NCBI GenBank assembly: GCA_021014325.1
Contig: CM037475.1
Coordinates: 5,425,001 to 5,489,000, forward strand
Length of the DNA stretch: 64,000 nt
Origin: Plazaster borealis
Taxonomy: Eukaryota; Echinodermata; Asteroidea; Forcipulatida; Labidiasteridae
Direction: 5' to 3'
The position numbers were made by a program, and so were the translations under genes. The first letter of the stretch is position 1, and each line of letters begins with the position of its first letter. Shown here piece by piece: positions 23,907 to 34,700 of the stretch. The notes beneath the pieces were generated by a model, which was not told the origin of the DNA, searched no databases, and saw only the letters and a list, made by a program, of their open reading frames with translations.

Positions 23907-24836
23907 GGAGCCCCAGAGCTGGAGCCCCAGAGCTGGAGTCCCAGAGCTGGAGACCCAGAGCTGGAGCCCCAGAGCTGGAGCCCCAGAGCTGGAGCCCCAG
24001 AGCTGGAGCCCCAGAGCTGTAGCCCCAGAGCTGGAGCCCCAGAGCTGGAGACCCAGAGCTGGAGCCCCAGAGCTGGAGACCCAGAGCTGGAGCCCCAGAG
24101 CTGGAGCCCCATAGCTGGAGCCCCAGAGCTGGAGCCCCAGAGCTGGAGCCCCAGAGCTGGAGCCCCAGAGCTGGAGACCCAGAGCTGGAGCCCCAGAGCT
24201 GGAGCCCCAGAGCTGGAGCCCCAGAGCTGGAGCCCCAGAGCTGGAGCCCCAGAGCTGGAGCCCCAGAGCTGGAGCCCCAGAGCTGGAGCCCCAGAGCTGT
24301 AGCCCCAGAGCTGGAGCCCCAGAGCTGGAGCCCCAGAGCTGGAGCACCAGAGCTGGAGCCCCAGAGCTGGAGCCCCAGAGCTGGAGCCCCAGAGCTGGAG
24401 ACCCAGAGCTGGAGCCCCAGAGCTGGAGCCCCAGAGCTGGAGCCCCAGAGCTGGAGACCCAGAGCTGGAGCCCCAGTGCTGGAGCCCCAGAGCTGGAGCC
24501 CCAGAGCTGGAGCCCCAGAGCTGGAGCCCCAGAGCTGGAGCCCCAGAGCTGGAGCCCCAGAGCTGGAGCCCCAGAGCTGGAGCCCCAGAGCTGGAGCCCC
24601 AGAGCTGGAGCCCCAGAGCTGGAGCCCCAGAGCTGGAGACCCAGAGCTGGAGCCCCAGAGCTGGAGCCCCAGAGCTGGAGCCCCAGAGCTGGAGCCCCAG
24701 AGCTGGAGCCCCAGAGCTGGAGCCCCAGAGCTGGAGCCCCAGAGCTGGAGCCCCAGAGCTGGAGCCCCAGAGCTGGAGCCCCAGAGCTGTAGCCCCAGAG
24801 CTGGAGCCCCAGAGCTGGAGCCCCAGAGCTGGAGCC
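23907..24836 (+). repeat. 14-bp minisatellite (GAGCTGGAGCCCCA), about 66 units without indels
   Basis: About 930 bp of a strict 14-bp period. Every deviation I found is a substitution, never a length change. Recurrent variants are GGAGACCC (seven, for example 23953, 24051, 24079, 24177) and CTGTAGCC (24020, 24300, 24790). As 14 is not divisible by three, all three frames of a strand read the same 14-residue cycle. The + strand gives PELEPQSWSPRAGA and the - strand gives LGLQLWGSSSGAPA, both stop-free, which explains the 337-codon reverse ORF at 23828-24841. No promoter or exon borders are visible. Confidence 0.95.
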
Positions 24837-25547
24837 AACACGTTTGTTTATGATATAGGTTGGTTCATGCCGTCAGATATTTACATTGAGCACAAACAAA
24901 AAAAGATCAATAGTGTACTCAGTGTACATTCTTCCATGCTAATTCACACAACAAAACTGCAGCTGGAAGAAACATAGTCAGGTACTGTCGATATATGCCG
25001 ACGCATAATCCTTACTCCATTAGGCAAAAGGGAACTAGGTCATCTCATACCTTCTGATAATGATACAGTATCAAACCAAATTGTTATTATTATTATTTTT
25101 TTAATCTCCCCTCGAATCTACACATTTTTAAATAAAACATAATGGGAATTTTAACACCTTGTAATGAAGTGACTCGACCTTTCTTAAATATTGATGTCCA
25201 TCTTGCCTTCTGCAACACTCTGCTCCCTCAACTAAAACACGTACACAGCGTTTAATTAAGAGCTGAACGCTTCAGTGACGATTAGGCCGATCAAGTGTTG
25301 GTCACTGCAAAGTTTTTTGTTCAGAGTGAAATATTAATAACTCAAGTCCGACTTGGACGGGGGTTATCTGAAGTTCTATTTGCATTCTGCCATTTACCCA
25401 TGCATTGTAAACATAATGTTCAAATAACGTTGTGTTTTATTTTTTATTTTTTATTTTTTATATATATATATTTTTTGCAATATGTTCAGTCACTCTACGA
25501 GACTTATGTGTAAACACAGATCCAAAGTGTGTGTGTTTTGTCAGATG

Positions 25548-26060
25548 GCATTGGACACCGGGGTAGAAAGTGTCAAATTGGGATAGCAATATATTCAAAT
25601 TGGGGCCGTCATTGTGAGAAATTGGTTACAATTGGGATAACAGTTTATCCACAATTGGAGCAATCTTGGTAGTCTAGTGGTAAGATATCTACTCTAGAAT
25701 GGCAAAGGTCGTGGGTTCGAATCCCACCTGGATAATAATATGCCTATGGATTTTTTTCACAGGACTCGGGAAAAGTACAGAGTATACAGTGCTTTAAAAC
25801 CAAATAATGTCCAATTGGGGTAGTTTGATATGCGCTGTCATTTAGTTGTGTTTTGTTTTTGTTTTTAATTGACAACAATGGGGGTTCCAAATTGGGATGT
25901 ACATGTAAGTATCCCACTGGGAGGTAGTTTGATTGGTGCTGTCATTTAGGGAATTTGTTAATTAAAAACACTTATTCTTTAGATGAATATAATTGATATC
26001 CTCATTAGAGCTAATAGGTTCCAATCGGGATAAAAGCACATCCCAACTGGGTTAATTTGA
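25548..26060 (+). repeat. Degenerate interspersed AATTGGGA motif cluster
   Basis: (C)AAATTGGGAT, CCAATTGGGGTAG, CCAAATTGGGATGT, TCCCACTGGGAGG, CCAATCGGGATAA and CCCAACTGGGTTAA recur through about 500 bp. TAGTTTGAT..GCTGTCATTTAG occurs twice, near 25825 and 25930. It probably reflects an old duplicated element. A tRNA-headed SINE piece lies inside. Confidence 0.4.
25663..25733 (+). mobile_element. tRNA-like head (SINE family J)
   Basis: A box TGGTAGTCTAGTGG and B box GGGTTCGAATCCC with tRNA spacing. The start resembles tRNA-Glu/Asp, but the anticodon stem does not pair well and related copies exist at 36298 and 8056. It is therefore better called a SINE head or tRNA pseudogene than a functional tRNA. 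Confidence 0.55.
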
Positions 26061-26253
26061 TAATTCATGTCACTGAAGTGGTTTCCGATGCTTTGTCAAC
26101 GAAGAGAAGAAAGTACTGAAGTTTGTCAAAACCAAGATCTGCAAAGAGTTACTATAAAAACATTATCTGGTGTTCCTAATGGTAGCTTCGTAAGGAATTT
26201 TTGTTACCTAGTTTAAAATGATTTTGTTCGTGCAAGTGTCCCCTGGATTTTTC

Positions 26254-26533
26254 TGGGGGGAATTCTTGACCCAAATTTTTGGAAGTTTTGCCTAGGCATG
26301 CTTAATCGAAACGAGGTCCTCTGAATGGGTTTACTTGGTTTTTATCTTTGGTTTTAAAAACCCTATCTGGGCCATTCCAATTGGTGTTATCTTAGTCATT
26401 GATTTTTGTGTATTTTATCTCCAGGTCCCCCCCCCCCCAAAAAAAAATAATAATAATTAATAAAAAATTTGCACGTATCGGCACGCAATTTGTGCGTATC
26501 CGCCCAATACTCTAGCTTGTGCATGGGGAGAAC
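26254..26533. repeat. Inverted partner of the 21031-21313 repeat
   Basis: AATTCTTGACCCAAATTTTT, GGCATGCTTAATCGAAACG, AGGTCCT and TAGCTTGTGCATGGGGAGAA are reverse complements of the 21-kb copy. A poly-C/poly-A run near 26430 interrupts it. Confidence 0.55.
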
Positions 26534-27330
26534 TCTGCAAGTATAATAAGCAATGGGGGCAGTGTTGCCTTGATTTCCTGATTATTATTCGTAGCAGGGA
26601 GTGAGTTCCTTCATCATAGAAGTTAATATTGATTCCTTCCTCACTCGGATGGAATTTCAACGACCTCCGTCTTTCGCAGCAGCTACGAGTGTCACATCCA
26701 CGACCGTTGTGCCCTTTTCACATTCCTCCCATTAGCCCCGTCCCCTCCTTCCTCTCTCTTCTCTTGTTCATCTCCACCCCCCCCCCTCTCGCTTCCAAAT
26801 TGTAATGGGATAAGTCCCTCTAAGAGGGCTGTTTGGAGTGTTCCACAAACACACGCTGATTGCGCAAATGGCAGCGGGTTTCTTCTCCTCCCCCCCCCTC
26901 CCCCGAACTATTTATTTTAGGAGGTGGATCATTCCCGAAAAATCCCTGTCTATTCTCACCGGCAGAGTGTCCACTGTCCCTTTCCGGAGTTGCAGGAATC
27001 TTGTTTGTTTGTTTGTTTGGAATCTTGTTTGTTTATATCATCCCCATTTTTGAGAATTTCTTTTCTTCTAATAGATAATTTTTTATAAAAAGAGTAATTT
27101 GCAGGGGGGGGAGGGGGAAATGAAAATTTCTTGTAAGACATTTAGTTATAGTAAAAGCAGCTGTTTTTGTTGGATCAGGTGGATTTGATAGGCAGTTGCT
27201 CAAAGGCTTTCAAGCTAAGGGTTTTATTCCAGCTCCTTAAAGGGCCAGTCAGAGTTTCAATAAACAATTTTGTATGGGGTTGGAGGATGGGGAGTTAGGG
27301 TTACCCTCAGGTTCTGACCCCTTTATGGTA

Positions 27331-27570
27331 TCTGTTCCAAAGGCCGGTACTATGAGAAATTCCACTGCCTTTTTCCCTCGTACTGCTGTACTTTGGAACT
27401 CCCTACCTGTATCTTGATTTCCCAGCCATATTTTAATTTATTCCCATTAAGAGAAATGTGAACATGTAATTTTCTCTTCCTTAAACATTTTCCTTTTAGC
27501 CCTTGACTTGAGTTGCTCTTTGGCCTTTTGTTGTGCGATTGTTTTCATTCAAAACAAAATAATAACATAA
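27331..27570 (+). mobile_element. LINE reverse-transcriptase C-terminal relic
   Basis: Reads SVPKAGTMRNSTAFFPRTAV then LWNSLPV, the S-F-x-P-R-T-x-x-L-W-N-S-L-P signature close to the C-terminus of non-LTR retrotransposon ORF2 proteins. The frame then breaks. The 3' part ends in AACAAAATAATAACATAAAA. Same signature at 56509-56640. Confidence 0.6.
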
Positions 27571-27856
27571 AAATGTTTTAAAAAATAACGGACTTGACAA
27601 GAAGAAGGATAGCGTTATCGTACATGATCTATACTCCCAGCTGGGCTGTTATCCTTGCCTCTGGTGGTACTGAATTCATCTGTAAGCATCTACACCGCTT
27701 TTCTTAGCTGTGGGGACTTGATCAGACGAGATTCTACGACCAATCAACTTTTTCGTCTGATAACTCTCCACAAATGGCATCAGATAAAACCCCAAATGGA
27801 AAGTAGAACAGGCACAGAACTGGATTTGTCAAAATAAAACGAGACGAATTTGATAA

Positions 27857-28062
27857 AAGTCAGGACTTGAACCTGTGACCCCCGAGATCAATGCAAAGGT
27901 GCTTTAACCAGTTGATTCAGCCTCTGAAACAGTAATCAAACTTCAACTAGCAGGATTATCATCCACAGGTACTTTACTAACTGAGCTGTTCACCAAAGTG
28001 GGACTTGAACCTATGACTGCCGCATTACCATACAAGTACCCTACCATTTTACCATTGTGGCA
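27857..28062 (-). mobile_element. Two tRNA-like SINE heads or pseudogenes
   Basis: On the reverse strand, each of two units has a B box GGTTCAAGTCC and an upstream A-box-like block: about 27857-27929 with GGCTGAATCAACTGG, and about 28000-28062 with CAATGGTAAAATGG. The anticodon arms are poorly paired. Probably relics of Pol III retroposons. Confidence 0.4.
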
Positions 28063-28227
28063 AGTTGCCCTTTCTCAACCAACTAAAGCCAGGCTTTAAA
28101 CCACACCCGAGAATCTACCTATTTTAGAATTTTAAAATCAGCAATTAGAAATCTGAACCAGTTCTATAATACACCTTTAAAAACTTGACGTGTGCAGTCT
28201 TTATTAGAAACAAATATGTTTCACTTA

Positions 28228-28597
28228 TTAAAGGCACTGAACACGTTTGGTAATTGTCAAAGACCAGTGTTCTCATTTGGTGTATCCCAACATATGTATA
28301 AAATAACAAGCCTGTGAAAATTTGGGCTCAATTGGTCATCGAAGTTGCAAGAAAATGATGAAAAAATAAAATTTTTGTGTACAAATTTGTGCTTTCAGAT
28401 AGGAATAAAAACTTCTTGCAAGAAGTTTTTATTATTTTAGTGAGAAATTACCTCTTTCTCAAAAACTACGCTACTTCAGAGGGAGTCGTTTCTCACAATG
28501 TTTTATACTATCAACAGCTCTCTGTTGCTCGTTACCAAGTCAGTTTTTATGCTAACATATATTTTGAGTAATTACCAAACGTGTACTGTGCCTTTAA
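28228..28597 (+). mobile_element. TTAA-type MITE, subfamily C, copy 6
   Basis: TTAA at both ends; TTAAAGGCACTGAACACG and CGTGTACTGTGCCTTTAA. The perfect central 24-bp palindrome is kept. A 64-codon ORF across it is shared by other copies. Confidence 0.88.
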
Positions 28598-28778
28598 GGG
28601 TCACATGCAAGTAAAGGTCTAATACAAATTAAATCACTTGATTTATTCAAATACACAGTTACTCCTTTAACTTCTCAGGGGGATATTTGTTTGACTTGAT
28701 TGCCCCTTTAAGCAATCCTTGATGTCACCTCGAATGCCAGTCTGGTTCAATATCATACAATCTATGCTTCAATTTTAA

Positions 28779-29069
28779 TTGCATTTGTCATTGTTTTATT
28801 TTGCTCCGCACTGCCTCGGGGGCGTGTCTTCACCCTGTCGAAACAAAACAAGGCCGTCAATTCTCCGTCCTCCTCGACAGAAATTAAACTACGGTCCGAT
28901 CATCTTGATCGCTAATTCTCCCCCGGTAGTTATTTTAAAAAACAGTGTTTGCTCGACAGGGCACTTTGAGGCCAGGGTGATTAAAATTCACTCTTCTTGT
29001 ACTCTCATTTCTAAGAAACCATTCTCAATTTTAAGAAGCTGTTTAGCAGAGAATAAAATGGGATCATAG
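28779..29069. other. Repeat-free stretch with an unrecognised 96-codon ORF
   Basis: Mixed-composition DNA with no repeat match found. The + ORF has no recognisable motif and no codon bias I can judge. It could be a conserved non-coding element. Confidence 0.15.
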
Positions 29070-29138
29070 TTTATTCGAAGATTAATGACTAGTGGGAAAC
29101 TTCTTGATAATCCTTCATTAAAAGCAACAAAATTACTT

Positions 29139-29614
29139 CCGTAAAGCTGCTAAGCAGGAATTGGTGTTAAGCAGTTTTTTCTGCTAAGCAAAATATTGCA
29201 GCGAACCAGTCGCGAATAGTATATATTACATGGTATTTTGGCTGGTAACCTGGGCCCAATTTCATAAAGCTGCTGAGCTCAAAAATTTGCTTAGCACAGA
29301 CAAATCTTGCTTAGTAGAAATAGGTTACCAGCCAAAAAACCATGTGGGTACAATGTTTGTGACTGGTTCCTGCTAAATGTTGGTAAGCACAAAAATGTGC
29401 TAAGCACAATTTTCTGCTAAGCACCTTTATGAAATTGGTCCCTGTTTCTTATATAAGAAAGATTTTTCTTGAAAAAGCTGCTAAGCGCCAAATATTGCCA
29501 ATCAAAAAAATTGTGGGGCACCAGTCACGACAGAGATAATACTATATGGCATTTTGGCTGGTAACCTGTTTCTGCTGAGCAAGATTTTTCTTGTACTTGA
29601 TGAAATTGGGCCAG
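29139..29614. mobile_element. Cluster of three TAAGCA palindromic elements (family G)
   Basis: A partial copy (about 29139-29250), a complete copy (29253-29445) and a partial copy (29468-29614). The complete copy begins GGGCCCAATTTCATAAAGC and ends CTTTATGAAATTGGTCCC, long inverted ends. TAGGTTACCAGCCAAAA or its reverse complement marks the centre of each, with TTGCTTAGCA-type blocks between. Confidence 0.75.
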
Positions 29615-29918
29615 GTCGGAGTGTTTGCTCATCCTGTCCATGACTAATGTCCAGACCAATTAGGGACTACTTACAAATTCTAATTATTGAAAATCCACAA
29701 AACAAAGTGTTGTGGTATAGACCCGTGAAGCGTGTCTGATGGTTGTTGGTGTGAACATGTTTCGCAGCTGTGCAGTTCTCAAATGTTAGATGAATAATAT
29801 ATGAAGGAATTGACGAGAATTGTGGAACAAATTTATTTGCTGGGTGAAAAAAGAAAAAAAAGGAGGTAAATCAGTCTTGAGACATTTGTATGGCATGGCC
29901 GGTAACTTTATTTCTACC

Positions 29919-30150
29919 AGGGCCCAATTTCATAAAGCTGTCAAGCAAAAAATTCTGCTTCGCAAATTAATTTATTGGCTAAGCAAGAAATGACAGGGGT
30001 ACCAGTTGCAGCAATGGTAACTGTATGGTATTCTGGCTGGTAACCTGTTTTTGCTAAGCAAAAAGCAAAACGTTTTGTATGCTTAACAATTTGTAAAATT
30101 GATTTGTTTAAAATGGTTTCCATGGCTGCAAAAAGTGGTAATGGCCCTTA
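29919..30150. mobile_element. TAAGCA palindromic element (family G)
   Basis: GGGCCCAATTTCATAAAGCT start, GGCTAAGCAAGAAATGACAG, TCTGGCTGGTAACCTGTTTT, TGCTAAGCAAAAAG; the right end is decayed. Confidence 0.6.
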
Positions 30151-31130
30151 GTTTCGACCGTGTCAGTGTCTTGCTCATATGCTGAAAGGCTTTTTGTTTT
30201 TCATGGCAACAAAAATCTCTGAACATTAATTTACAATTATCATTCAGACGAGAAGCCCCAGATTTGTTATGGCTGCGATTAATGAGTCATGAAAAATCCT
30301 GGAATTGCATTGTTTGTTTTTTTATGAAGAAGGAAAAAAAAAATTCATCTGTAGTTTTCTGGGAAGTTCCTTTAAAATTAAAGCTATTTGGTTTGTTTGC
30401 TATTACAACATTATTAAAATTGATGGCCGTGGTAGGCAGGTCTAACATGTTTAAGTTCACTGCCAAACAGTAAACACATTCATCGGACTGTCAGTCTGAT
30501 GCATTGAATTATCTGATTAAACAGAGACCTGGGCAAACCTGAACGACTTTGACTTTCTCGCCCGTAAAAGAAAAATATCAGTGGGTGGGTGGGTGTATAG
30601 TAAAACGGACGACCATTTAGAAAATCATTGATTTAACTGAAATTGACTTTTTGGATTCTACTTAATCAAACGAATGTCCACGTTGAGGTTGAGTTGAGGT
30701 TTGGATGAGGAAACTGGATGTTTGGAGTACCATATGACATTTCATCCCCGTACAAGAACAGATCCTGCAAATGATAAACATCAATGACCATTTTCTTTCT
30801 CTTTTTTTGTGCTGGGAAAATTAATTTTGAAAGGAGTTTTAATTTCATTACTTGGAATTGGGAGCAAAGGACAAAGAGCAATAATGAATAATGTTCACTG
30901 TCAACAGGTTGCTTGAAGTAAATTAATTGTTCATCAAAAATTTATATACCCAATCTTTTTTGAAACCACTATTTTAAAAGTGCCACTTTACTGAAAATTT
31001 GTGACTGCTGGCAACAGAGATTTTGTTCCAGATGTTGTTGATTTCATCTTGCATCTACTCTGTGAAAATTTCAGACAAACAAAAATGAAATTTGAAGTGG
31101 TCAAAATGTTGAACTAAAAATCGTTTTTGT
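30151..31130. other. No gene or repeat recognised
   Basis: AT-rich DNA with short unconvincing ORFs. Confidence 0.4.
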
Positions 31131-31504
31131 TTGAAGGTATCATACACGTTTGGTAATGACTCAAAACAAATATCAGCATAAAAACTTACTTGGTAACAAG
31201 CAATGGAGATCTGTTGATAGTATAAAACATTGTAGGAAATGACTCCCTCTGAAGTAACGTAGTTTTTGAGAAAGAGGTAATTTCTCACTAAAATAATAAA
31301 AACTTCTTGCAAGAAGTTTTTATTCCTATCTGAAAGCACACAAATTTGTACAACAAGGGTGTTTTTTCTTTCATCATTTTCTTGCAACTTCAATGACCAA
31401 TTGAGCCCAAATTTTCACAGGCTTGTTATTTTATGCATATGTTGGGATACACCAAGTGAGAACACTGGTCTTTGACAATTTCCAAACGTGTTCAGTGCCT
31501 TTAA
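31131..31504 (-). mobile_element. TTAA-type MITE, subfamily C, copy 7
   Basis: Right end CGTGTTCAGTGCCTTTAA with TTAA at 31501-31504; left end TTGAAGGTATCATACACG with one base changed in TTAA. The central 24-bp palindrome is intact. Confidence 0.85.
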
Positions 31505-32983
31505 GCAAAAAAAAAAAGTATTACGGTGCGGAGTAAGGAAACAGAAATGCAATTAGGAAAGATTGATCAGTCAGATTTTGTAGTATACCCATCAATCGGC
31601 TCTGCAGTCCCTCTATTTAGGGAGGTAAATATTTATTCAGTTTATCATCAAGCGATTAGTAATCCTCATTTTAGTTATTTGTACTTCCGATCTGGCGATA
31701 GTTATAACCACTGAACAAGCACATATGGACACCAGCCCAGAATTTATCAAATATAAATAGTCCTTAGCGGAAACAAGAAGTTGGCAGCTTGACAATCGTG
31801 GTTTCATCACAGTTTGCTGGAATGCGTGGAAAAGTCAACATTGGCAATGACGGATTGCCACAAAGCGTGAATATCACGGCATTTGTTCTACCAACAAACC
31901 TATGAACAGAGAATATTGATGAACGAACACGGGGGACCGGGAAGGGAAAACAAAAAAACACATTTCGCCCCCTCATGTTGCCAATATTGAAAAAGGTTAG
32001 ACAGCGAAGTTTGACAAATGTTTACACGTCTTGTCTATATGCGTGTCACCAGAAACATGCTAATACGTTGAGATTTTTTGAAGCCATATGGCATTGTGTG
32101 GTTAACTCGGACCCTGATGAAAAGACGGGTCGGTGTGACTGTGGTACGGTGCGGCGAGCTTGAATCCTAAATCCCATCCAATCTTTTGTCTCGTTTGACA
32201 TTTAGACGACTCTCAAGCGAAATTGACATCAAGTGGGGCAGGTAATGATTTCTTAATGTGATCCCAAATGATGCAGTGATGTACAGCCCGTTGAGGTGCC
32301 TTAGCCCCGCCCTTTTTTTTCACCAAGCGTCTCAAAGACTCTTTCTCTCCCGAAGGGTTTCCCATTAAGACAACCATCTCCCGGTTTCTCGCATAGTCAC
32401 ATCGGAGATAAAGACCTTGGCTTAAATTGAGCAGGGACCAGTTGAACTGAGGGCAGCTCAAGGAGAAGAGAGCGAGGGGGCAGGCACTAAGGAAACTATG
32501 AATAATTCACCAACCGAGTAGTACCATCATCATCATCATCATTATCGTTAGCCCTCTAGCTTGACTTGAAAATCACTGGCTTGCCGAACTGGTCGTCTAA
32601 TGGGATAGTAGCATCAAACTCAAAGACACTTTTAGGGAACGGCGAGAATGTGTTTCCCAGTTTTTGTTAATAATGTGGATGTATTTCTGAGAAACCTCCC
32701 TTTATGGTGATAACTTCTCCAGAGGAGAGAGCCCAAGCCTCCTCACCCAGCATCATTCATTCAAGGTTACAACTCTCACCTCTGCACCTGCCTCGACTCG
32801 ACAACCGCACCGAGGAGGAGGAGGAGGAGGTAAAGTTCCTCTTGTGTGTTTGTGCAGCGAGACGTGAGAAGTTAGACTGGAGCTGGACACAAACCTGGAT
32901 GTCTGGGGGGAAACACACCGCTCCAATGATAATGACGGCGATGATGACGAAGGGTTAAGATGATCCATCATTGACACTTCCCC
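31505..32983. other. Repeat-poor region upstream of the promoter candidate
   Basis: No dispersed repeat recognised. (CAT)n near 32525-32545 and (GAG)n near 32812-32830. Higher GC towards the right. Plausibly upstream regulatory DNA of the short-form promoter. Confidence 0.3.
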
Positions 32984-33028
32984 ATTGGTTCAATTTGTCA
33001 CAGTGTTGTTTGGTGTGTATATATATAG
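32984..33028 (+). promoter_or_regulatory. Candidate core promoter: inverted CCAAT box plus TATA-like box
   Basis: ATTGG (inverted CCAAT) lies at 32984-32988 and TATATATATAG at 33018-33028, followed by GC-richer sequence. About 1.17 kb downstream is the first-exon candidate starting at 34202. The flanks (32.2-34.2 kb) are largely free of recognisable repeats and richer in CpG than their surroundings, as expected around a promoter. A start site near 33.05 kb would imply a long or spliced 5' UTR with upstream ATGs. A simple TA-repeat is the main alternative. Confidence 0.35.
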
Positions 33029-34201
33029 CTCGGGCCTCGGATATAATGGGGTGGATGATTTTACTGTATCATTGCCGTCGTGGTCTTTGCCTTACGCACA
33101 CGCACACACACACACAGCTGATCTCTGCATAGATTAACTTCCTCTGTGTGTAATGCTCCATCACTAAACTCTTTGCTCCTGTATGCTTGGGTTGTCCTCC
33201 GATCCACGAGGTGCTTTTCCACAACTCTGAATCGCTGCAATTTTTGCAAAGAGAGGGAATATTTTCTCCTGGAGGCAAACAGTTCTAAACTTAAGGAGCT
33301 GAATGTAGAGCATGCTTAAAAAGTGTGTCATCTTTGCTGGCTTGCAGGAAGTGAAAGAAACAATCGGAATTAATATCTGTGTTGGATTTTTTTCCCTCGG
33401 CTGGTGACATGAAGTTGAAATAGCATCACTTTAATTCTGATGGTTAAACTTGTTCCCTGCGTCTTCTCTTCCATCTCTGCTTACATCTTACGTGCTTCTG
33501 CATCGTCATTCCAGATCTCACCGCGGAAGTTTGTTTAAATTCCACCCAGCTCTTCAGCTAAGTGTCAGCCATTTCTACAGTATCCAACGCTTGTCTTGAG
33601 AGACCAACTTATTAACTCGCAATGTGTGATTTGCAACGGCGCGTCTACATACAGCCAATAGTAAACAGCTATTACATTTGATACATTTTGGAAAAGGATC
33701 AGTTTCTCGCGGGCCAGTCTGTAAATAAATCGTGTATCTTCGCCGCTGGCAAATGATGACAAATGTGATCTCGAGTGGAGGAATACACAGCGGGTTTGGC
33801 AGAAATTTAAATTTGACTTCAGGTTCATAAACTTTTTCTGAAAACTGTAGCTAGATCAGCCTCAACAAGCAAATCAAGATATTGTTTGCAGTAGCAAAGA
33901 ACGACAGAAGACATGCTAGAAAAAGAAAACTCTCGGATCAAAGCTAAAGAAATCAAAATGTGACTTCAAGTGTACTTCTCGGTTATTATAAAGGGTTAGA
34001 AATGCACTTTGAAAAAAATCCTCACCACCCTCGACAAAAAGTGCTGAAATGTGACTGTGAGTGCGAGGATTACTCCATCTGCAGTGGACGGATGTACTCC
34101 ACAATAAAGTGTTTGATTTAGTGAATGTACGTCGCTCGATGCCCAACCCTCTGAGCTGTATGGGACGGGATTTGAATAACGTAACTGCTGGCACTCACGC
34201 G
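33029..34201 (+). other. Putative 5' UTR / promoter-proximal unique region
   Basis: Sequence without a recognised repeat family between the TATA-like box and the first coding ATG. It includes a short (AC)n tract near 33.1 kb. Several short ORFs begin here; none looks conserved. The coding frame of exon 1 is open back to 34061, so in-frame ATGs at 34061 and nearer the exon are possible alternative starts. Confidence 0.3.
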
Positions 34202-34256
34202 ATGAGCTTCCGGCGAAAGAAGAACAAAAAGCCAGTGCCACCCACAATCACTATCG
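34202..34256 (+). CDS. ANKFN1: ANKFN1-like gene, coding exon 1 (short form)
   Basis: Encodes MSFRRKKNKKPVPPTITI plus one base, then a strong donor G/GTAGGT at 34257. The peptide is strongly basic, which would suit membrane or nuclear-type targeting, though that is only an inference. The start was chosen at 34202 because it has G at -3 and A at +4 and begins the basic tract. The frame stays open upstream to 34061, so a longer start (beginning MRGLL) cannot be excluded. The leftover G plus GG of the 46002 exon makes a glycine codon, giving a continuous frame into GAAWRLEDDETR. No acceptor is evident upstream, consistent with a 5' exon. A promoter-like region lies about 1.2 kb upstream. Confidence 0.65.
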
Positions 34257-34526
34257 GTAGGTTTAGAACATACTCATCTTTCTCGAATAAAAAGTGAACA
34301 TGTCGATAGTATAATTTTTTTATTTTCTTTTGTCGGAGCAGACGATTTTGGAATATAAACCACCTTGCTTTTTTTTCCCCAGAGCTCCACCTCTTCCTTA
34401 CATGATATAAGATCAAACACTATTTAATTTCTATCTCCATCATGCGAAGCCTCAAATTCTGAAAATTTTCCTTACAAATTGTTGAAGTAATGGTGGCGAA
34501 CCAAAGCATTTTTATCATTAACTGCT

Positions 34527-34680
34527 CTATGTTCCGACACCCCTGTGCTTCCACAACCCTATTTTCCCGATATAATCCCCCGTGGTCTACACGCTTGGGT
34601 TGGGGTTAGGGTTAGGATTATAGGATTAGGATTAGGAAAATACATTTGGGGTGTCGGAACATGGGATTGTCGGAACATAG
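34527..34680. repeat. Inverted repeat enclosing a telomere-like (TTAGGG/TTAGGA)n tract
   Basis: CTATGTTCCGACACCCC at 34527-34543 is mirrored by GGGGTGTCGGAACAT at 34648-34662 and again by GTCGGAACATAG at 34669-34680. Between them, 34597-34636 reads GGGTTGGGGTTAGGG then TTAGGATTATAGGATTAGGA. Confidence 0.7.
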
Positions 34681-34700
34681 TAACCTTTTTATCTTTTCAT

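Noticed and set aside
23828..24841. 337-codon reverse-strand ORF
   Set aside because: It is the reverse reading of the 14-bp minisatellite. The period, not selection on a protein, keeps it open, and no splice or start context supports it.
25663..25733. tRNA-Glu-like gene
   Set aside because: The anticodon stem pairs poorly and related heads exist at 8056 and 36298.
32213..32461. 82-codon reverse ORF near the promoter candidate
   Set aside because: No motif or homologue recognised; probably chance in GC-richer DNA.
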